In this document: positions 28,222 through 43,076 of the stretch, piece after piece
Layout: each line of letters opens with the position of its first letter
How positions within the stretch are numbered: position 1 is the stretch's first letter
NCBI GenBank assembly: GCA_034620365.1
Contig: JAQGEQ010000048.1
Span: forward strand, 434,001 to 498,000
Direction: 5' to 3'
DNA length: 64,000 nt
From: Pegea sp. RAD2-039
Taxonomy: Eukaryota > Chordata > Thaliacea > Salpida > Salpidae
Made by a program: the position numbers and the translations under genes
The notes under the pieces: generated by a model
What the model saw: the letters and a program-made list of their open reading frames with translations, nothing else
The model's database searches: none
What the model was told of the DNA's origin: nothing

Positions 28222-30960
28222 GCAAATGACAAAAAGCGTTGTTTATAAATGTGGAACTAAGTTTACTGGTCATAAAAATATATTATTAGTAATTCAAATT
28301 ATTTTTGAATTATATACTTTGAATATCTTGAGCTTATAAATATTTTTTTCAAATTTTGTGTTACTATCTAATACTTTTAAAAGAGATGTAAATTGTACGT
28401 GGGAGCCGCTGTAATACATGCCGTCATAGAAAATGAAATGATTCATCTAAGTTACACTATATAGATGTCATGCAAAAACTTCAGATTATTAGTAGCATTA
28501 TAAAAATGCAAATAATTACCACGAGTTAAAGCTATCACAAGTTAATGAAGCTTATCGGGTGTTTACTGATTAAACGTCGACGTATATATGTATTGTATAA
28601 CGCTAGAAAATTGATAGAAATATATTTCAATTGATTTTATTTGCGCAAAAACTTATATGTAAATCATTTACAGCTTCAAAACTATTCAATACTAAATAAC
28701 TCCAATTACGCATTTAATTCAAGTAAGTACACCTAAAAAATGTATACGCAACTGACTAATAAGTATATCTTATGTTTTAAAAGTATAACTTCAGTTTGAG
28801 CATTAGTTTTAAGATTTTAGTTTTAAGTTAGTTTTAAAATTAAACTTATTTTCTTCACACTAAATTAACTTAGAATAAGAATAATTATAGTTTTATATAA
28901 TTTAGTATTGTACATATATTGATGTATTTTTTTGCACAATATTGCAAAAAAACATAGCTGATTATTTATTACGTTAAAATAGCCTTACGTAAATGAATTT
29001 ATGTGTAAATATACGTTTTAAAGTTACAGTTGTTCTCAGTTATATATTAGAGTGGATATTTTATTTACACCCGGAAGAAAATGTATTTTTGTTTTTGGAT
29101 CATAAAAGGTGATAACTCTTCGTTAAATATTCATTTAAGTATTTAAGTTAAATACTTTACACAGTATACTACATGCAGAGTATAAAATGAATACAAAAAG
29201 CGTCACAAATGTTGGAAAATATGACATCAATATTTTGTTCCTTATAGAGGTGCTAAACTTCCTCGTTCACAAATTACTTAGCTTAGTTACAATTATTAGC
29301 TTCCAGACCCTGAGCAAAAATCGGCCTTTTTTAGTTTTCTTTATAGCTGAAATTAGTTATATTAGTAATATCACTTAGAGATACCACAAAATGGACTTTA
29401 AATGTTTTTAATTGGCAATAAATCAGTATGTACTATTTTAAAAAAAATTTACATATATTGAAGTTATTAAAAATGCTGTTTTTATAAGTTAGTTAGTGAG
29501 ATTTCTTCAAGTATAAGAAAAGCTATTAAATAACCAATGAAAACTTAATTATAACGACTATATGTTACGATATAAATGTAAACTTACTGTGATATGCTGA
29601 CAGTACTGTTAGTGACCGTATAAACAAATTTCTAAAAATTAGTTTGCATATAAGAACTTTATATGAATGGTTTGTTTCATAACTCTTGAAATACTTTCTT
29701 TCAGATTGATGTATTAATTCAAGTTCATACATTTGAATCAAGCAATAAAAGAGCTTTTGAAAAGACCTTATAAAATAATAATGAGTAGTTCAGAAGGATA
29801 GATGCGTAAATTAAGGTAAGTGCGCATGCTACAACCAGATAGATAATCTAATTACTAATTTACTTGACGCATGGCTACAAATAACAAATCAAATAGCCAT
29901 TATAGCGAGTTCTATATAATTAATATAAAAAAAGAAGGGATATAGTAAAAGCATAAATTAGTTAGTTACAAATAACTTAGATAAAAACATACACCATTGT
30001 GAAAAAACCTCTTTAATTCATGCAGCATATAGACTAATAGCTTCAAACTTGCAAATAACTTTTTAGAGAAGTGCAACAGTTTATCAGGAAAAATTTCCTA
30101 CACTAAATCTCTTCCTAAAATCTAACCCCGAAGATTAATAAGCTTTATCAAAAATTTACTTTAAAGTAAATCTAAAAATTTCAAGCAATACAGTTTCATG
30201 TAAGTTTTTGAAAGCATTTGTTTTATTATTATCAGTGTTAAGAATTAGTAATTGATTTATTTTGAATCAAAAGTTCAAATTACAATAAATTGTTTTTTAT
30301 GGCTTTATTCTTCATACTATAAACAGGGTTTTATTTTCATGCAATTTTAATTTCAAGTGAGATAACAGGAAATATTTCAAATGTGACATCGAACTTTAAA
30401 GACTAACTTTGATTATCTAAATTAACGGCTTTAATTACTAAAGTTGAAAGGTTATAGATAATCATAAATTACAATTAGACTTTGAATTTTGTATGAAAAA
30501 AGTTTTTATTATCAACTCAAGTATTTAATGGTGCACCTGGGTACCTTGAACTCTACGCTTAATAATTGCTTTTATTTTTTCTTAAAATTTATAGAAAGTT
30601 TAAATGAGATGACAGTATGAATTGTATTCACTTGAATAAAATGCTCAATAGTTTTCATAAATAATAGTTGATATGTTATTTTATGGTTTGAATCAGTTAT
30701 TTTATTGCCCTAAACCAGAAGAAAAGATTATATAAAGAAAATGTTAACAGATTATTTAACCAATTTTAGCTGTAAACAAAATTTCAAAAATAATGTTCAA
30801 TTAATGATTTGTTTTTGATTTAGAAAAATTTGATTATTTCAGTTACATAAATGCAAATCAGTAAAATGTTAAACCTTATGTTTAATTTATGATAAACTTT
30901 TAACAATCATTGAATTTTGATATTTATTAAAGACATTAATAAAAAAATGCAAATATAAAC
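28222..30960. other. Gene-free intergenic DNA
   Basis: I see no supported gene. The small frame at 29187-29378 has no domain. This separates the TSC22-family gene's upstream side from the 3' end of the SLC4A11-like gene. Confidence 0.4.
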
Positions 30961-30961
30961 A

Positions 30962-30967
30962 TTTATT
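30962..30967 (-). terminator. Polyadenylation signal AATAAA for the SLC4A11-like gene
   Basis: TTTATT on + (AATAAA on minus) lies about 200 bases past the stop codon at 31166, a normal 3' UTR length. Confidence 0.6.
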
Positions 30968-31165
30968 GATCACTTATTCAAATGAACCTAACTAACAAAT
31001 AGGTTAAAAATTCAGCCAGCTTAACCAGTAAATTATTTGAAACTTAACAAATTATTTCGTTCAAATAGTTTCCCAATTGACCACAAGGACTTTCACATAC
31101 AAAACAACGTCAGTAGTAGATACTGAAGCTAAGGCACCATTTGATAGTTGATAAGTAAAAAGCTG

Positions 31166-34100
31166 CTAGCGATCCAAGACTTTCAGATATTTTTCATCAA
31201 AAAGTTTAGGTAGAAGCAAGTGTCTAAACACAAAAAGTAATTATATCAAGATAGGAAAAATTATTTCATTGAAATATAAGTTTGAAATTTAATGATCAAT
31301 TTATTTAATAAATACTTGCCTTATAGGTAATAGCAGCAGAATAATGACTGGAAATATCATTTTTAAATAATAATAGTCAGCAAAACCAAAGAAAGAAACA
31401 ACTCCTAGTTGAACCATCTGGGTAATTGTAAAAAAGTGAACTGTTCGTTGAGGTACTTTTCGCACATAATGGGTTGGTGGGTAAGAACTCTAAAAAAGAA
31501 ATTTTCTTAGTACTATTAAGTATATTGTCCAAATAAGCCAACTAATTAATGCAAAAAGTAATTCGAACTAAGTATAAAAAGTTTAAAAATATTTATTTAT
31601 TTAACACATGGCTGCGAGTGACAAATTCAACAGCTCTTAGCAAACAAAAACCAAATATATTATGAGCAAAGAGATAATTGGAACTCTTAGGTATCACAAT
31701 TTAAGATTAATGGAAAAGAATAGAAACACTGTAGAGGTATACGTAGAACGTAAATTGTGAGTAAAATATATAATATGACAAAATAAGAAAGTGAGGAAAC
31801 TGGCAGTGTTACATATTACTTGTTAAGGAAACTACTTAAATCGTTATCTTCAACAAAATTTTAAAAGATACGATAAATTTTGATGTAGTAATAGAAATAG
31901 CGTATTTTAGGGTGTATATTTGTGTATATGTCTTATTTTTCTTTTCTAAGCGATAAATGATCCAACGGACAATGATCATTTTCTCAGACTTACTTCTTCA
32001 GTGAAGAACAGCATCATTCGTTCGAACATCTGGTTTCCGATAAATGATGAAAATCCCAAGTACAGAAACAAACCCTGCATAACGAAACGTATCTTTTAAT
32101 ATAAACATTGAAGTTCAATTTTTGATTAATGTTTAGCATACTTTATTTGTTATTATTTTTACAGAGAAATATTTTTGATTAATCTAACTTTAAATTAAAT
32201 TCACTTTTTATTAAAGTAAGCTGGAATTGATCATTTTTTAATAATAAATTGGAGAGTTAATAAAGATTACTTGAAGCACTGATATTGGAATGAATTGCAG
32301 GATGTTTACGAATAGAAGTGAAACTCCAATTAGGATGTGAGATATAATTGCTGACAGCCTAGTTTCTCGAACTTTAACAATCCTGTAAATAAGTAAATTC
32401 AAATCACTATTCAATTGGAAGTAAATGTCGGATTTTTCAAAGTTCAAAAGTCAACAGTTTTATAAATCACTTAATTGGTTTTATAATCAATCATTACAAA
32501 AATTGTCAAACAATTTACTACAATTACAATAAAGTTATCTGTTTGGGAACACAAAAATTAGATAGAAATTGGATTATTTAGTAAACTTACTCATCATGCA
32601 CTGTTCCAAGGTTAGTGACATGCTGTTCGACATCAGCAAGGGCTCTTACATGCAACGGGGAGTGAGGTAATGCTGCATGAACCCACGGCAAGTTAAAAAT
32701 TGACAGAAAAGTGTTGATGATTGCTACTACTACCAAATCCCAATGATAAGCTGGTCCCTTATGTAACCTGAAGTAAAATAAGGAAACCAATTCTGAGGCT
32801 GCACCAAATTCAATTACAAAAGTCAAAATGAAATGATAACAAGTAATTAAAAATCCATAAAATGGTACTTACTTGTTTTGTGGAGCATTAACAAAAGCTG
32901 CAGACACATTTTGATCCACAAAAAATAGACAGCTGAGACATAAGCCGAGACCCATAGCTCCAAAGTGAGCTCCAACTGACAGAGACGAAATTGAAGGAAC
33001 TTTAAAACTGATTCCTTTATTTGGATCATAATAAAACTGTTCACCTAAACAAGTTTGAGAAATTAAAGGTAAAAAGAAAATATTGTATTAAAAAGTTTAG
33101 ATACTTACTTTTAATTTGTCGAAACACGTATGACCCTAGAAATGAGAAAAAGATAACTGATATTGGAAGAGCATAATCGGCGAGAATCTCTCGTTTCCTT
33201 GCTGACAAGTAAGGCCTTAAAAATGTTGTTACAATAAGTTAGATAATTACTAGTATCAGAAAATATCCTCTAAGTTAAGTCAAAAGTTCAAAATATTACA
33301 TTAAATTTGTAAAAACTGTCTCACAAATATAAGGTTAGATTAATTTCCATAATGATAAATCAACACTTGTGAATGTACCCAAGCATATTTTACAAAAAGT
33401 AGATTGTTATGTTACAAAACAAAATTGTTTTTTTAAAGTGTAATGTTGAGAAACGAACCGATATTGTTCAAAACAAATTGATTTTGTTCAACAAACTTAC
33501 GATTGATCAAATTTTAGTAGCGTGTAACCTAACCACAGAGTTCCCAACATCAACACTAGAAATAAAAGTGAGTTTTCTGGTCTGTAACAAAGACCTGTTT
33601 TGCTGCAGCTTTCGGTATAATTTATAAATGTTGCAGCTTCCGTAAGATTAGTAGGAGGAAAATGGTAGTTCTTCTTGAAATCTGTTCAAAAAAGCTAGCA
33701 TTAATATATTTTTGAAAAATAAGCACCACTGGTAAGTTTCTTGTGGTGTGAGACTTTATGAGTTTGATAAATCTAAATTAAGTGTTACCACAAAAATTTT
33801 TTGTATTTGGTAAAAGTTTTTGAGTAATCTAAATCAATTTTTTTAAGTATTTAAGTTATTTCTTCAGACACTGCCAGTTTCTTCATTTTCTTCACTTGTA
33901 TTAAACTTTTTATTCACAATTTATATTTTACTTGTTTTTCTATCCTTTCTAAATTAATTATTCTCAGTTGTGATGCTTAAGACCTTTTCATTACCTTTTC
34001 TCTCAAATTGTTTTGTTTTTTTTCACTATAACAGCTGTACAATTTGTCACTCGCAGCTTTGAACAAATAAATCAAACTAGATTTTTTCAAAACTCCACTT

Positions 34101-37100
34101 ACTACTTAACTCTATTTTTTTTATAAAGTATATTGTTTGGATTTTTAATCATTCTTTAGCAGTTACTAAATGATATAAACCTATAATACAAAGCTTGTAA
34201 AAGATATCAAACTTTGAAAATCAAGGGTGATTGAAACTAATAGAAAATAAAAAAAATCTTTCTTTAAAATCTAAGTAGTTGCTGAAGACTTACTAGAAAT
34301 TGTTCCTTTTATTGCATCAGAACAAAAGGCCAAGGCGATAAAGAAGCCAAAGATTTCCTCCGTTGACCTTCAGATGTAAGTTTTAAGTCAGATCATTAAG
34401 ACGATTTGTTTAAGTATTGATATAATTCTTTAAATCGAGAAATTTATAAACCTTGTAGAGAACTTCATTAGCTGGCTCAAGTTGAAAAAGGCTTCAAGCA
34501 GTAGAAAGATAGCATTCCAAATACCAACCATAGTGTACATTGCACTGAAGTCTAAAGTGAATTGAAGACTTACCATCTTTATAACTGTTTGAAAAATGTA
34601 ATTTTGTCAAAAGTTGTTTAATTACTTTCAATAATCAGTAATCATTTAGCTACAATAATTAACCTTTAACATATAGTGCCAAGGGAGCTGTGGTTAGCAT
34701 AATGAGCAAGGGTTGCCCGCTAAATACTGCAAACATAATTCCACCGATTGTTTGAGAGAGTATACAAGATGAGACGTCTGTACAATTTGAAGAAAATCAT
34801 TCTTTTTATTTTTCCAGTTTTGGAATTCTTATATGTAAAGCACAATTGTTTATGAGAAAGAATTAGAAAAGTTATTTACATTCTTCTTAAAACCTCATTA
34901 TCATGTACTTCCGGCGGAAAATTATTATGCATCCGTTGTAAGTAAGATAAAAATTGAAATATGACAACCTTCATAAATAGTTTACATACCTATTTTACCA
35001 TCTGTAAATTGTTCATACAAAGTACCAAATGCAATATCAGGTAACAAGCAAGCAAAGTAAAGAAAGAAAATAGTGGCTAGTAATTTGGAAATTGTATTTT
35101 TCCCTGTAAGTCCTATAATCAGAAAATAATTGTCGAATGGAGTAAACCTCAAATACAGATATCTAACCATCTGTATAATCAGACACATAATGGGGTAGCC
35201 GTCTCTTCAAATCATCATAAATTCCCACTCCACACTGCTTCCACGAATAACTCTGTTTTTATAAAACAATCATCATTATACTTTAAATGAAACAACAGCA
35301 AATTCTTATCTAACAGCTTTGATAAGGAAAAAGTTTCAAACTGTTTCATAAATGAATTTCAAAATAAAAACATTGAACAAAATCATTTTATAAACAAAAA
35401 TTTGTTTGAAGTCGAGTATTTTACTTGGAATTCAACTCCTGCATTCTCTTCGTGGGTGTTCTGATCTTCCAAATCTGACTTTGACTCACTCTTCAACTTT
35501 TTGAACTTATTATGATACTGTGTAAAAGCTTCTTTAACTTCAGTCTCATCATTTGCATTTTGTAGAAGAGCTCTGAAGTCAGAATCACAAAGTAGAGAAG
35601 AGAAAGTTCTTCCGATTTCCACGGCATTTTTGGTGAACTTTTCTTTAGTTGGTGCAATTACAACTACAACAAACTTTACTTCTTCACAATCAGTTCCAAG
35701 GTTAACTGGATTGCAAAGTCTTGCAATTGCTACATGACTCTTTTCAAGGTTGGGTAGTGAACAACTAAGATGTAAAAAAAAGAAGTTTTATTTGCGAGTT
35801 GATGTGGTTTAAAGATGATTTTAAGATACATTTTGCAAGATAATTACAAAAGATTGGTTTGTTTTATTTCAAATCACAAATTTATCATTATTTCAAAATG
35901 TTTAAAATATATTGATTTTCATCAAACAGAAATTAATTGTGTTTAATTACTACCATAATTGAAACATTGATTTTATCACTTTTCGTAAAAAGCATTGATG
36001 CTGCCACTTAAATACAGTAAAAGATTTGTCTCTAAGATTAGTTCTCCTGAAGTGATGTTGTTTATCATCGAGTATTTACCAGTCGAAGTATATCAGTCAA
36101 CAAATTTGATTCAACTTACACAGCAGTCACCCAAGTTTGTTCAAAGTCAGCTTGCTCCGGACGATAAACGACCCCTTGAATTGTCTCTCTCAGCTGGTTA
36201 ACTGACACAACTAGAAAAAGTTACTTAGAAGTTTTAAATAATCTAAATTGAACTAATTTTTATGAAATGTAATTTTTTACTTTCTTAAAAATTTAAGCAC
36301 AAAGATGTAAAGAAAAATTTATATGACATACATTAAAAACTATTTTTTTATGATTTATTTGTTGTCAAAGCTTATAATCCTCATAAGAAACATGAAATTG
36401 TAAAATTTCTGGTATTTCAGAACAAAACAACATTTTTGTTAGCATCTGACAGTTGAACTTATTTATCACTTTATAACATATTCAAAAAAAGTTTTTAACA
36501 ATTAACAAATTTTTAGTAGCTTTCAACTTTTGTAAAAACAAACTAACAGGAGTCCTGATATTCATCTTGAAATGTAAAAAATGCCTTTGCAGCTTGAGAA
36601 GTGATTTTTTCCGACACATCTAAATCTTTTTGCAGTTTTTTCAGCATTTCATCAACAATAAGATACAACTCTATGACGACAACAAAAAAATTAGGACACC
36701 ATATATATGAAGATAGAATTGTTATTCATAATTCTCAAATGTTTATTTTCTAAACTATAGAAATTCTGGTTTAAAATTTACTTGTGTGAGTGACATTTAA
36801 TGCAACAACTGGATTGACAAGAAAGCGTTGTATATCTCGATGTCCTCTGACTTCATCTTTAAAGTTTTTCAGAGGGATAGTCTGAAATGAGATGTGATTG
36901 ACAAAGTTATCTTTCATGATCAAATTTTACATAACGTATCGAAAATTCCAAAGATTTTGACCAAATTTTTAGCTATTATCTCTGACCTCAATATTTTCAA
37001 ATCAAGTATTGATTTAGAAACACTCAGTCAATGAAGTATGAAACATGTTATAGAAATCGATAAAGACAATTTTGAAAAGTTAAACTAACTTTTCTGATTT

Positions 37101-38306
37101 TCAGAATGAGTTCACTGTGGGTCAAATCTCCAGCAATCACATTTTCTGTAAGAATAAACAAAAGTCGTAAAAAAAGTTTTCAATTTTTTTCAAGACTTGA
37201 TTTCAGAGTTCTAAATATTATATCTCAGACTTTTCAATAATATGTTCTTGATTCTTATAAATAATATCTAAGAGTTATGATCACAGATAAATAAAAACTA
37301 AAAAGTAATTAAGAACTTCATTCAGCGACAGATATCAACACTAACCACCGTTTTCAACAGAATTTACTGATGTATTAGGAACATAAGCGATATCATCTAC
37401 AGCAGCACTGTAATCAGGAGGCCGAGAACCGTCGCTTTTCTCTTTACTTGAGTGATTTCCATTTATAGAAGGATTTGAAGCTTCAAGATCCGATTGATTC
37501 AATTTATCTATCAAACTGTTAGCCACGGCGATATCTTCATAATCCACCCTGAATGAAAAATTAGATTAGAATCAAGATGTTCTGCTGATGTTAAAAAAAT
37601 TACTGCGCAGTAATGTCAGCATTTGTTTCAGAATAAATAAAAGGAGTTTCTGTTGGGCTGCCAGGAATATTTTCGGAGAAGTCTGACTCCTCATCTTTAA
37701 ATGATGGATTGCTATATTGGCTAGTAGCATTTAGATGAATATCTGAAAAATATGTAAAAAAAAAATAATAAAATTTACTGAAGTTGTTTCATATTATGGG
37801 TTTTTATGTTACAAAATAGTATTTACAGTTACTTACTCTTAGATAACTGCAATTACAAATTTTAAAGTTACAGTTAAAGTCATTGGATAACTGCTATTAT
37901 CTTTTTTTAACAAAAATTAATTATTTTACAATTTTTAATAAACTTTTGAAAATAAAGAATAAAAAAACTAAACTTCCTTATTAATTTTAAAGATCTACTG
38001 TTTAAATAGCTTTATTTGTTTTAACATCAGGTTTGTTACTTACAATAAATTACTGTCAATATAAATTAATAAAATTGTTAATCAAGCAGCATAACATAAA
38101 CTTGGAGTCATCACAGATTGACAAGTTATAAGATTCGACTAGATGGAGTTTTCTGCAACTAATGATCCGTTTTTCTTCTTCACAATATGTTTGAGTTCTA
38201 TTATTTATAACTTAGAGCTTCTAATTTTTAATGCGATCTTTATTTTGTAACTTAGAATAAATTATTCACCGTTTTTTGACGATTCATCTTTTGGAGGAGA
38301 AGACAT
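31166..38306 (-). CDS. SLC4A11: SLC4A11-like (BTR1 family) membrane transporter, 21 coding exons
   Basis: An SLC4-family plasma-membrane transporter; the vertebrate homologue moves H+/OH- or NH3-coupled H+. Coding exons: 38306-38270, 37742-37604, 37548-37346, 37145-37090, 36881-36782, 36670-36548, 36201-36120, 35764-35425, 35252-35168, 35112-34990, 34777-34664, 34584-34452, 34367-34294, 33681-33501, 33215-33109, 33044-32873, 32767-32591, 32382-32271, 32074-31994, 31489-31320, 31223-31166. They sum to 2667 nt (888 aa; human about 891). The cytoplasmic domain (about 1-385) carries [17 protein letters not shown]. The membrane domain from about 389 has [41 protein letters not shown] and [18 protein letters not shown], signatures of SLC4A11 more than other SLC4s. 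Luminal sequons N548 and N557 sit where human SLC4A11 is glycosylated. The last intron uses a GC donor. Others are GT-AG. Confidence 0.95.
37599..37614. repeat. 16-bp perfect palindrome spanning the exon 2 splice donor of SLC4A11
   Basis: ATTACTGCGCAGTAAT is its own reverse complement. The exon 2/intron boundary falls between 37604 and 37603, inside it. Confidence 0.8.
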
Positions 38307-41300
38307 TTTGGTGCGAGGCGGTTATGGCCGAGCAGAAACAAAGTTTTTTAATGTACTTACAAATATTCAAGTCTATAAAAATTGACAATAGTATTATTTT
38401 TAAAAAAATCTAAAAACATTTATACAAAAAATAACAAATGTGTAAAAATAAAACTTTAGATAAAATAATTTAAGGCTCGCTATTCACAAAACTAAAAAAG
38501 AAAGCTCTTGTACTAGACAAAAAGAGGCTTCTTCAAAAAATGATTTGTTATATAATTTTATATTTCAAAGTTATAAGGTAAAGTCAAGAAACAAGAAAAC
38601 AGTTTTTGAAATCATGAAAATTTAAAACTTGTTTCAAATGAGCACTTTAAGAAAAAAATCTGACATAATTATAGCATAGCTAAAAACTATTTAGTAACAA
38701 CAGATAATGAAAAATAAATAAATAAAATCAAAAATACCCTGTTCATTATAACTTTCAAAACTTTATTCTTGCATATAATGATTTGATTTTTCTTGTATAA
38801 CATCTCACGATATTACTTAACCTTTTTTTTCTTTTTTTGTTTCATTCTCTTTATACTCTTAAAGTAGTTGATAATTTTAAATTATTTTTGCCAAATGTTT
38901 TTTTCAATATTAACTTTTATTTTTCAAATTTGATTTCATCAATAAATATTTATAGTAAAACAACCATCCAACACAACAATTTATTAATATTTAAAGTAAA
39001 ACACCATTATAAAACCCATATAACTGAATTCTTTGTATGACTGTAAGCCACCACTAATATACTAAGCGTCCATTATGCAAGGTGTTAAACCAAAATTTAA
39101 AAAAATCGATGCAAAGGTAGACTTACACTTATAATTTTTCTAGAAAGTACATACAGCTACAAAACGTCAATAGATTTTAATTTTTTAGAAAAGCTTTTAT
39201 GAAACCATTGTGAAATTGTAAAAATCTATTAAGTATTTTTTTTTTGCAATTAGAAAAACGCAGACTAACAGTTAGTAAAAAATAAATAATCAGTTACATG
39301 AAACTTCTTTTAAGCTTTTATTAAACCATCATATAAAACGTTGCTTGAAAGAAATTACTTAATCAAGTGTATTTGTAATTAATATATGTTTTAAAACAAT
39401 TAACTTTTAAATCATATAAAGGTGATATATTAAAAGATATATTATCAAAAACCTGTTTATCTGCTTCTTGTGTTACTCAATGTTGACAAAATTTTCATTT
39501 ACTACCACAACGTCATTTCAGTAGTTAGTCAGCTATTAATAACTATTTTTAATAAAATATCAAAACTAAAAACTTAATGGATTTCCATTAAAATTTTTGG
39601 TTCTTATAAACCATTTTCCTCAAATGTAATTTATTTCTTTGCTTAATACTCACAGCATATTCAGGAAAGGTTGTCAGTAAAAAAAGAGAAAGAAAGTAAG
39701 AAAATAATTCTACTCAGTTAGTTAGTTGATGAACAAACTTGATATCAAACTATTATCACTTTGAATTTATTTGGATGGTGACAGATTCTACAAGAGTTTA
39801 ATAAGATTAAACTTATTTCCTGAATCAAATTACAAAGCCTGTTAAAACACTTTCAAACTTTATATCTTGTAGATATATTACTTCAATTCTAAACAAAATT
39901 TAAAATAAATAAAAACAAAATTTGTACAAAAATTTTAAGAACCTTAAAGCTAAAGCATTTTCTAAGCTAAGTTTACAAAGTAACACTTAGTCACTAGTGT
40001 GTGAGTATTTCAAAGGCTTGCTTGCTTACATGCTTTTATTTATAGTTTAGAGGAGAGACAGGCTTTATAGTTTAAAGAAAAATGCTATTGTTAAATATTT
40101 CCAGGCTTTCTATTATATACGAAATGTTTTTAGAGGATGAAGTATTATTTTATATTTTATAAAGTATATGATAGACAGTAAAAAGCTGTAAGATTATATC
40201 ATTCTTTGTAATAATCGATGTTTTCAGAGGCGGCACTTGCCGGGTTTATTTTAAATGCTGGCAGAAAACTGTAAGTAATTGATAAAATCTTAGAAAGCTA
40301 TCAGATAAATTTCAGCAATAGTAGATTTAGTAAAATATATATTTAAAATTAGATTTCATATAAGCTGAGCTTTATCTCTTTAGATAGTAAATTTTCGTTT
40401 GAAACGCATGACTAACGGCAAGATGCATTCACAAATTCAGCATGTCAGGAACACTACAGATTTGTTTATAATATTTGAAAAGCATAAATTTTAGAAATAA
40501 TTTGTAATCTTTTTTAAGTTTATTGTCAGTTAACAAAAAATTAAGAGAATGTTTATATTCTATCACTAATGTATTCATCTAAAGTCTTATCAGATTACTT
40601 TAAATGTTTTAAATAGTCATCATTTTATTCTTGCTATCCTTCAAAGATAAAAAAATAATAAAATTACTGTAAAGCAAGGTGTTTGAAACAAATACAGAGC
40701 TCTAGACATAAACATTCTAATTTTTATTGCAAATTTTTTTGTTCTTCCTGCTTTTACTGAACTGAAACAAAACTATTTTTTCATAATGTGCGGTTTTGGA
40801 AAGCGAACAAACTTCAACTTTATAAACTGAAAGGTAGAAATCAAAATTCTCTTTCTTGTTTTCTCTCAAATTTGTGCTTTCTCATTTAAGTACTTTGATA
40901 GATGCATGATTTGAATCATCATAACGTTTTTAATTGAAAGCTTCAGTGTCGCTATTTTTTGTTATGTTGTGATGCAAAAAAAAAGTCAAAATTGCGCAAT
41001 AATTTGTAAAATGAATTTTTCTAGAAATCATCTTAGTTATTATTAAACAAGAAGACTCTTGTTTCTAATATTAAATAACAAAAATATTTACTAAAACTGT
41101 TTAATTTATTTTGTTTAAAGTTCAGTAGAAACCCAAAATAAATTTCCAAAAACTAATTTGCATACCCCGTTTACTTCTATAGTATATAATAAGAAACATT
41201 GTGAGTTACTGAATAATACTTAAACAGAAAATAAAGCCTTAATTAAATCAACTGCTCGCTAAATTGAAATATAAAAATAAATAAATTAAGAATAAAAACG

Positions 41301-43076
41301 AGGCAACTAAGGATCTTGTTGCTAGCGGTATGAAAATTATATTTAAAAATCTTCAACATTTTTAGATACTTTTTCTAGTAATTTTTTCACAAATGAACTA
41401 ATGTAATTATTATCAAAAACTGATACAGAATTAAAGTTTGTTAATTAAATTATTAGCTAAAAAATTAACTTAAAATTTTGAAGAAAAAAAATTATGTCTG
41501 CAATTTTTATATGAAATATTTATGTAATAACTTTTGTATGCATCGTCAACAGAATACTTATTTTTGTTCCAGTTTTTCCTATTTGAAAACTTGTAACTAT
41601 TAAAAATGTATCACAATATAAAATCGGGAACAAACCAACTTGAATCTTACATCTATTCTATATTCAGTAATTAATAATTTTGAATGAGGGAGGATAAAAA
41701 AAAATTCAACTTAATTTAAATATATTATCATGTGATATGGCATTATTTTGTTGTGTTGTTAAAAATTATTACTGTATTATAATCTAATGGAAAGTAATAA
41801 GTATTTACCTAATAGGACATACACAGATCAAGTTTAAAACATTTCTATTAAAACTATAAATCTACCGTTCGATTTATAGTAGTTTATTAAAAATCAAATC
41901 ATAATTAAGTTTAGATAGTTTAAAAACTTATGATTTATTTAATAATATTTTCAACCATAACAAAATATAAGCCATTTCTGTTAAAAAAGTATTTTTTTAA
42001 CAAATTTTAGAATGTAATTGTTCAAATTATTGATATGGTCTAAGCTATCAGCTATCTCTGCTTTAAAAAAGTTATAACTTAGAATTTTTCAAGCGAACAA
42101 AATAACTGATCTTGTAAAGCATTCATACAAAATTTCTGATACAACCCGTCAAAGTAAGTTGTATGAATATTTTACTTCTTCTAAAAACACTTTGCTTGTT
42201 TGATGGATAAAAGTAATATGCAACCTACACGTTTAAATATTCGTGTTCAATCATGTGACCATACAACATTTTTCCTAAACTTATTTTATATAACCACATA
42301 ATATTTTACATCAATGTTTTGATTTAAAACCTAAAAAGCTTTTACCTATCTTGCACTGATGATACTTTTTGTAAGTAATAGTCATTGATGCTAATGAATC
42401 ATAAAAGGAAGTTTATTTTCGAATCACTTTACAAGTAGTTATGAAAATATTTTTTAGCAATAACTTTTCTTCAAGTCATTCAGTTTTAGAGCTTATATTT
42501 TAGATTTTATCTCTTGTGAATTCATTTAAGTTATAAAATTAACATCTCATCGTCGGTATATTTCTTTATTCTACAACCACCTACAACTTCCCTTCTTTTA
42601 GTTTTTACAGATAGCCTCTTTACATATCTTTATCAATTAGCTTATTTATTTTTGAAGATTACTTTTGCATTTAGCAACTTTGTTTTATTCTTTCAAACAA
42701 TTTAAACTTTAAATAAGCTTTTTAATTTTATTACTCAGACAATAATTAACAATTCATTTTCTAAAAATTATAATCTTAAGTTTGATATTGTGACCACCTG
42801 CTGACACAATGGAAGACCTCTTTAGATATTTTTACAGCATTGTTGAGACATAGATTTAAAATTATTCAGTCTAACCGTTATTTTAAAGAACCAAACATCA
42901 AAAAACTTTTGAATCAGATATAAATATAATAAAGTAAAACAGTAAATGATTAGATAAGATTTCAGCTTTTTAGACAGATAATACAGAAATATTTATAGCT
43001 TAAAAATTATCTTTAAACCAAATAGCTACCATTGAAATAAATGAAAACGGAGATAAGAGATTAATTATTGATGATC
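38307..43076. other. Intergenic DNA between SLC4A11 and SDHD
   Basis: The first bases contain a short CG-richer stretch (around 38310-38335, GCTCGGCCATAACCGCC on minus) that likely marks the SLC4A11 5' UTR. The rest is AT-rich with no supported exon. The + strand frame 38837-39040 is F/N/I-rich and looks random. The SDHD 3' UTR must lie at the right end, but I see no clear poly(A) signal within 400 bases of its stop. Confidence 0.4.

Noticed and set aside
33409-33627. 72-aa + strand frame
   Set aside because: It is the antisense of an SLC4A11 exon (33681-33501).
35995-36201. 68-aa + strand frame
   Set aside because: Its right part overlaps the SLC4A11 exon 36201-36120 on the opposite strand and the rest is intron.
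39000-43000. Search for CRISPR-like or long tandem arrays in the AT-rich intergenic DNA
   Set aside because: No regularly spaced repeats were seen. The apparent repetition is only low-complexity A/T runs.
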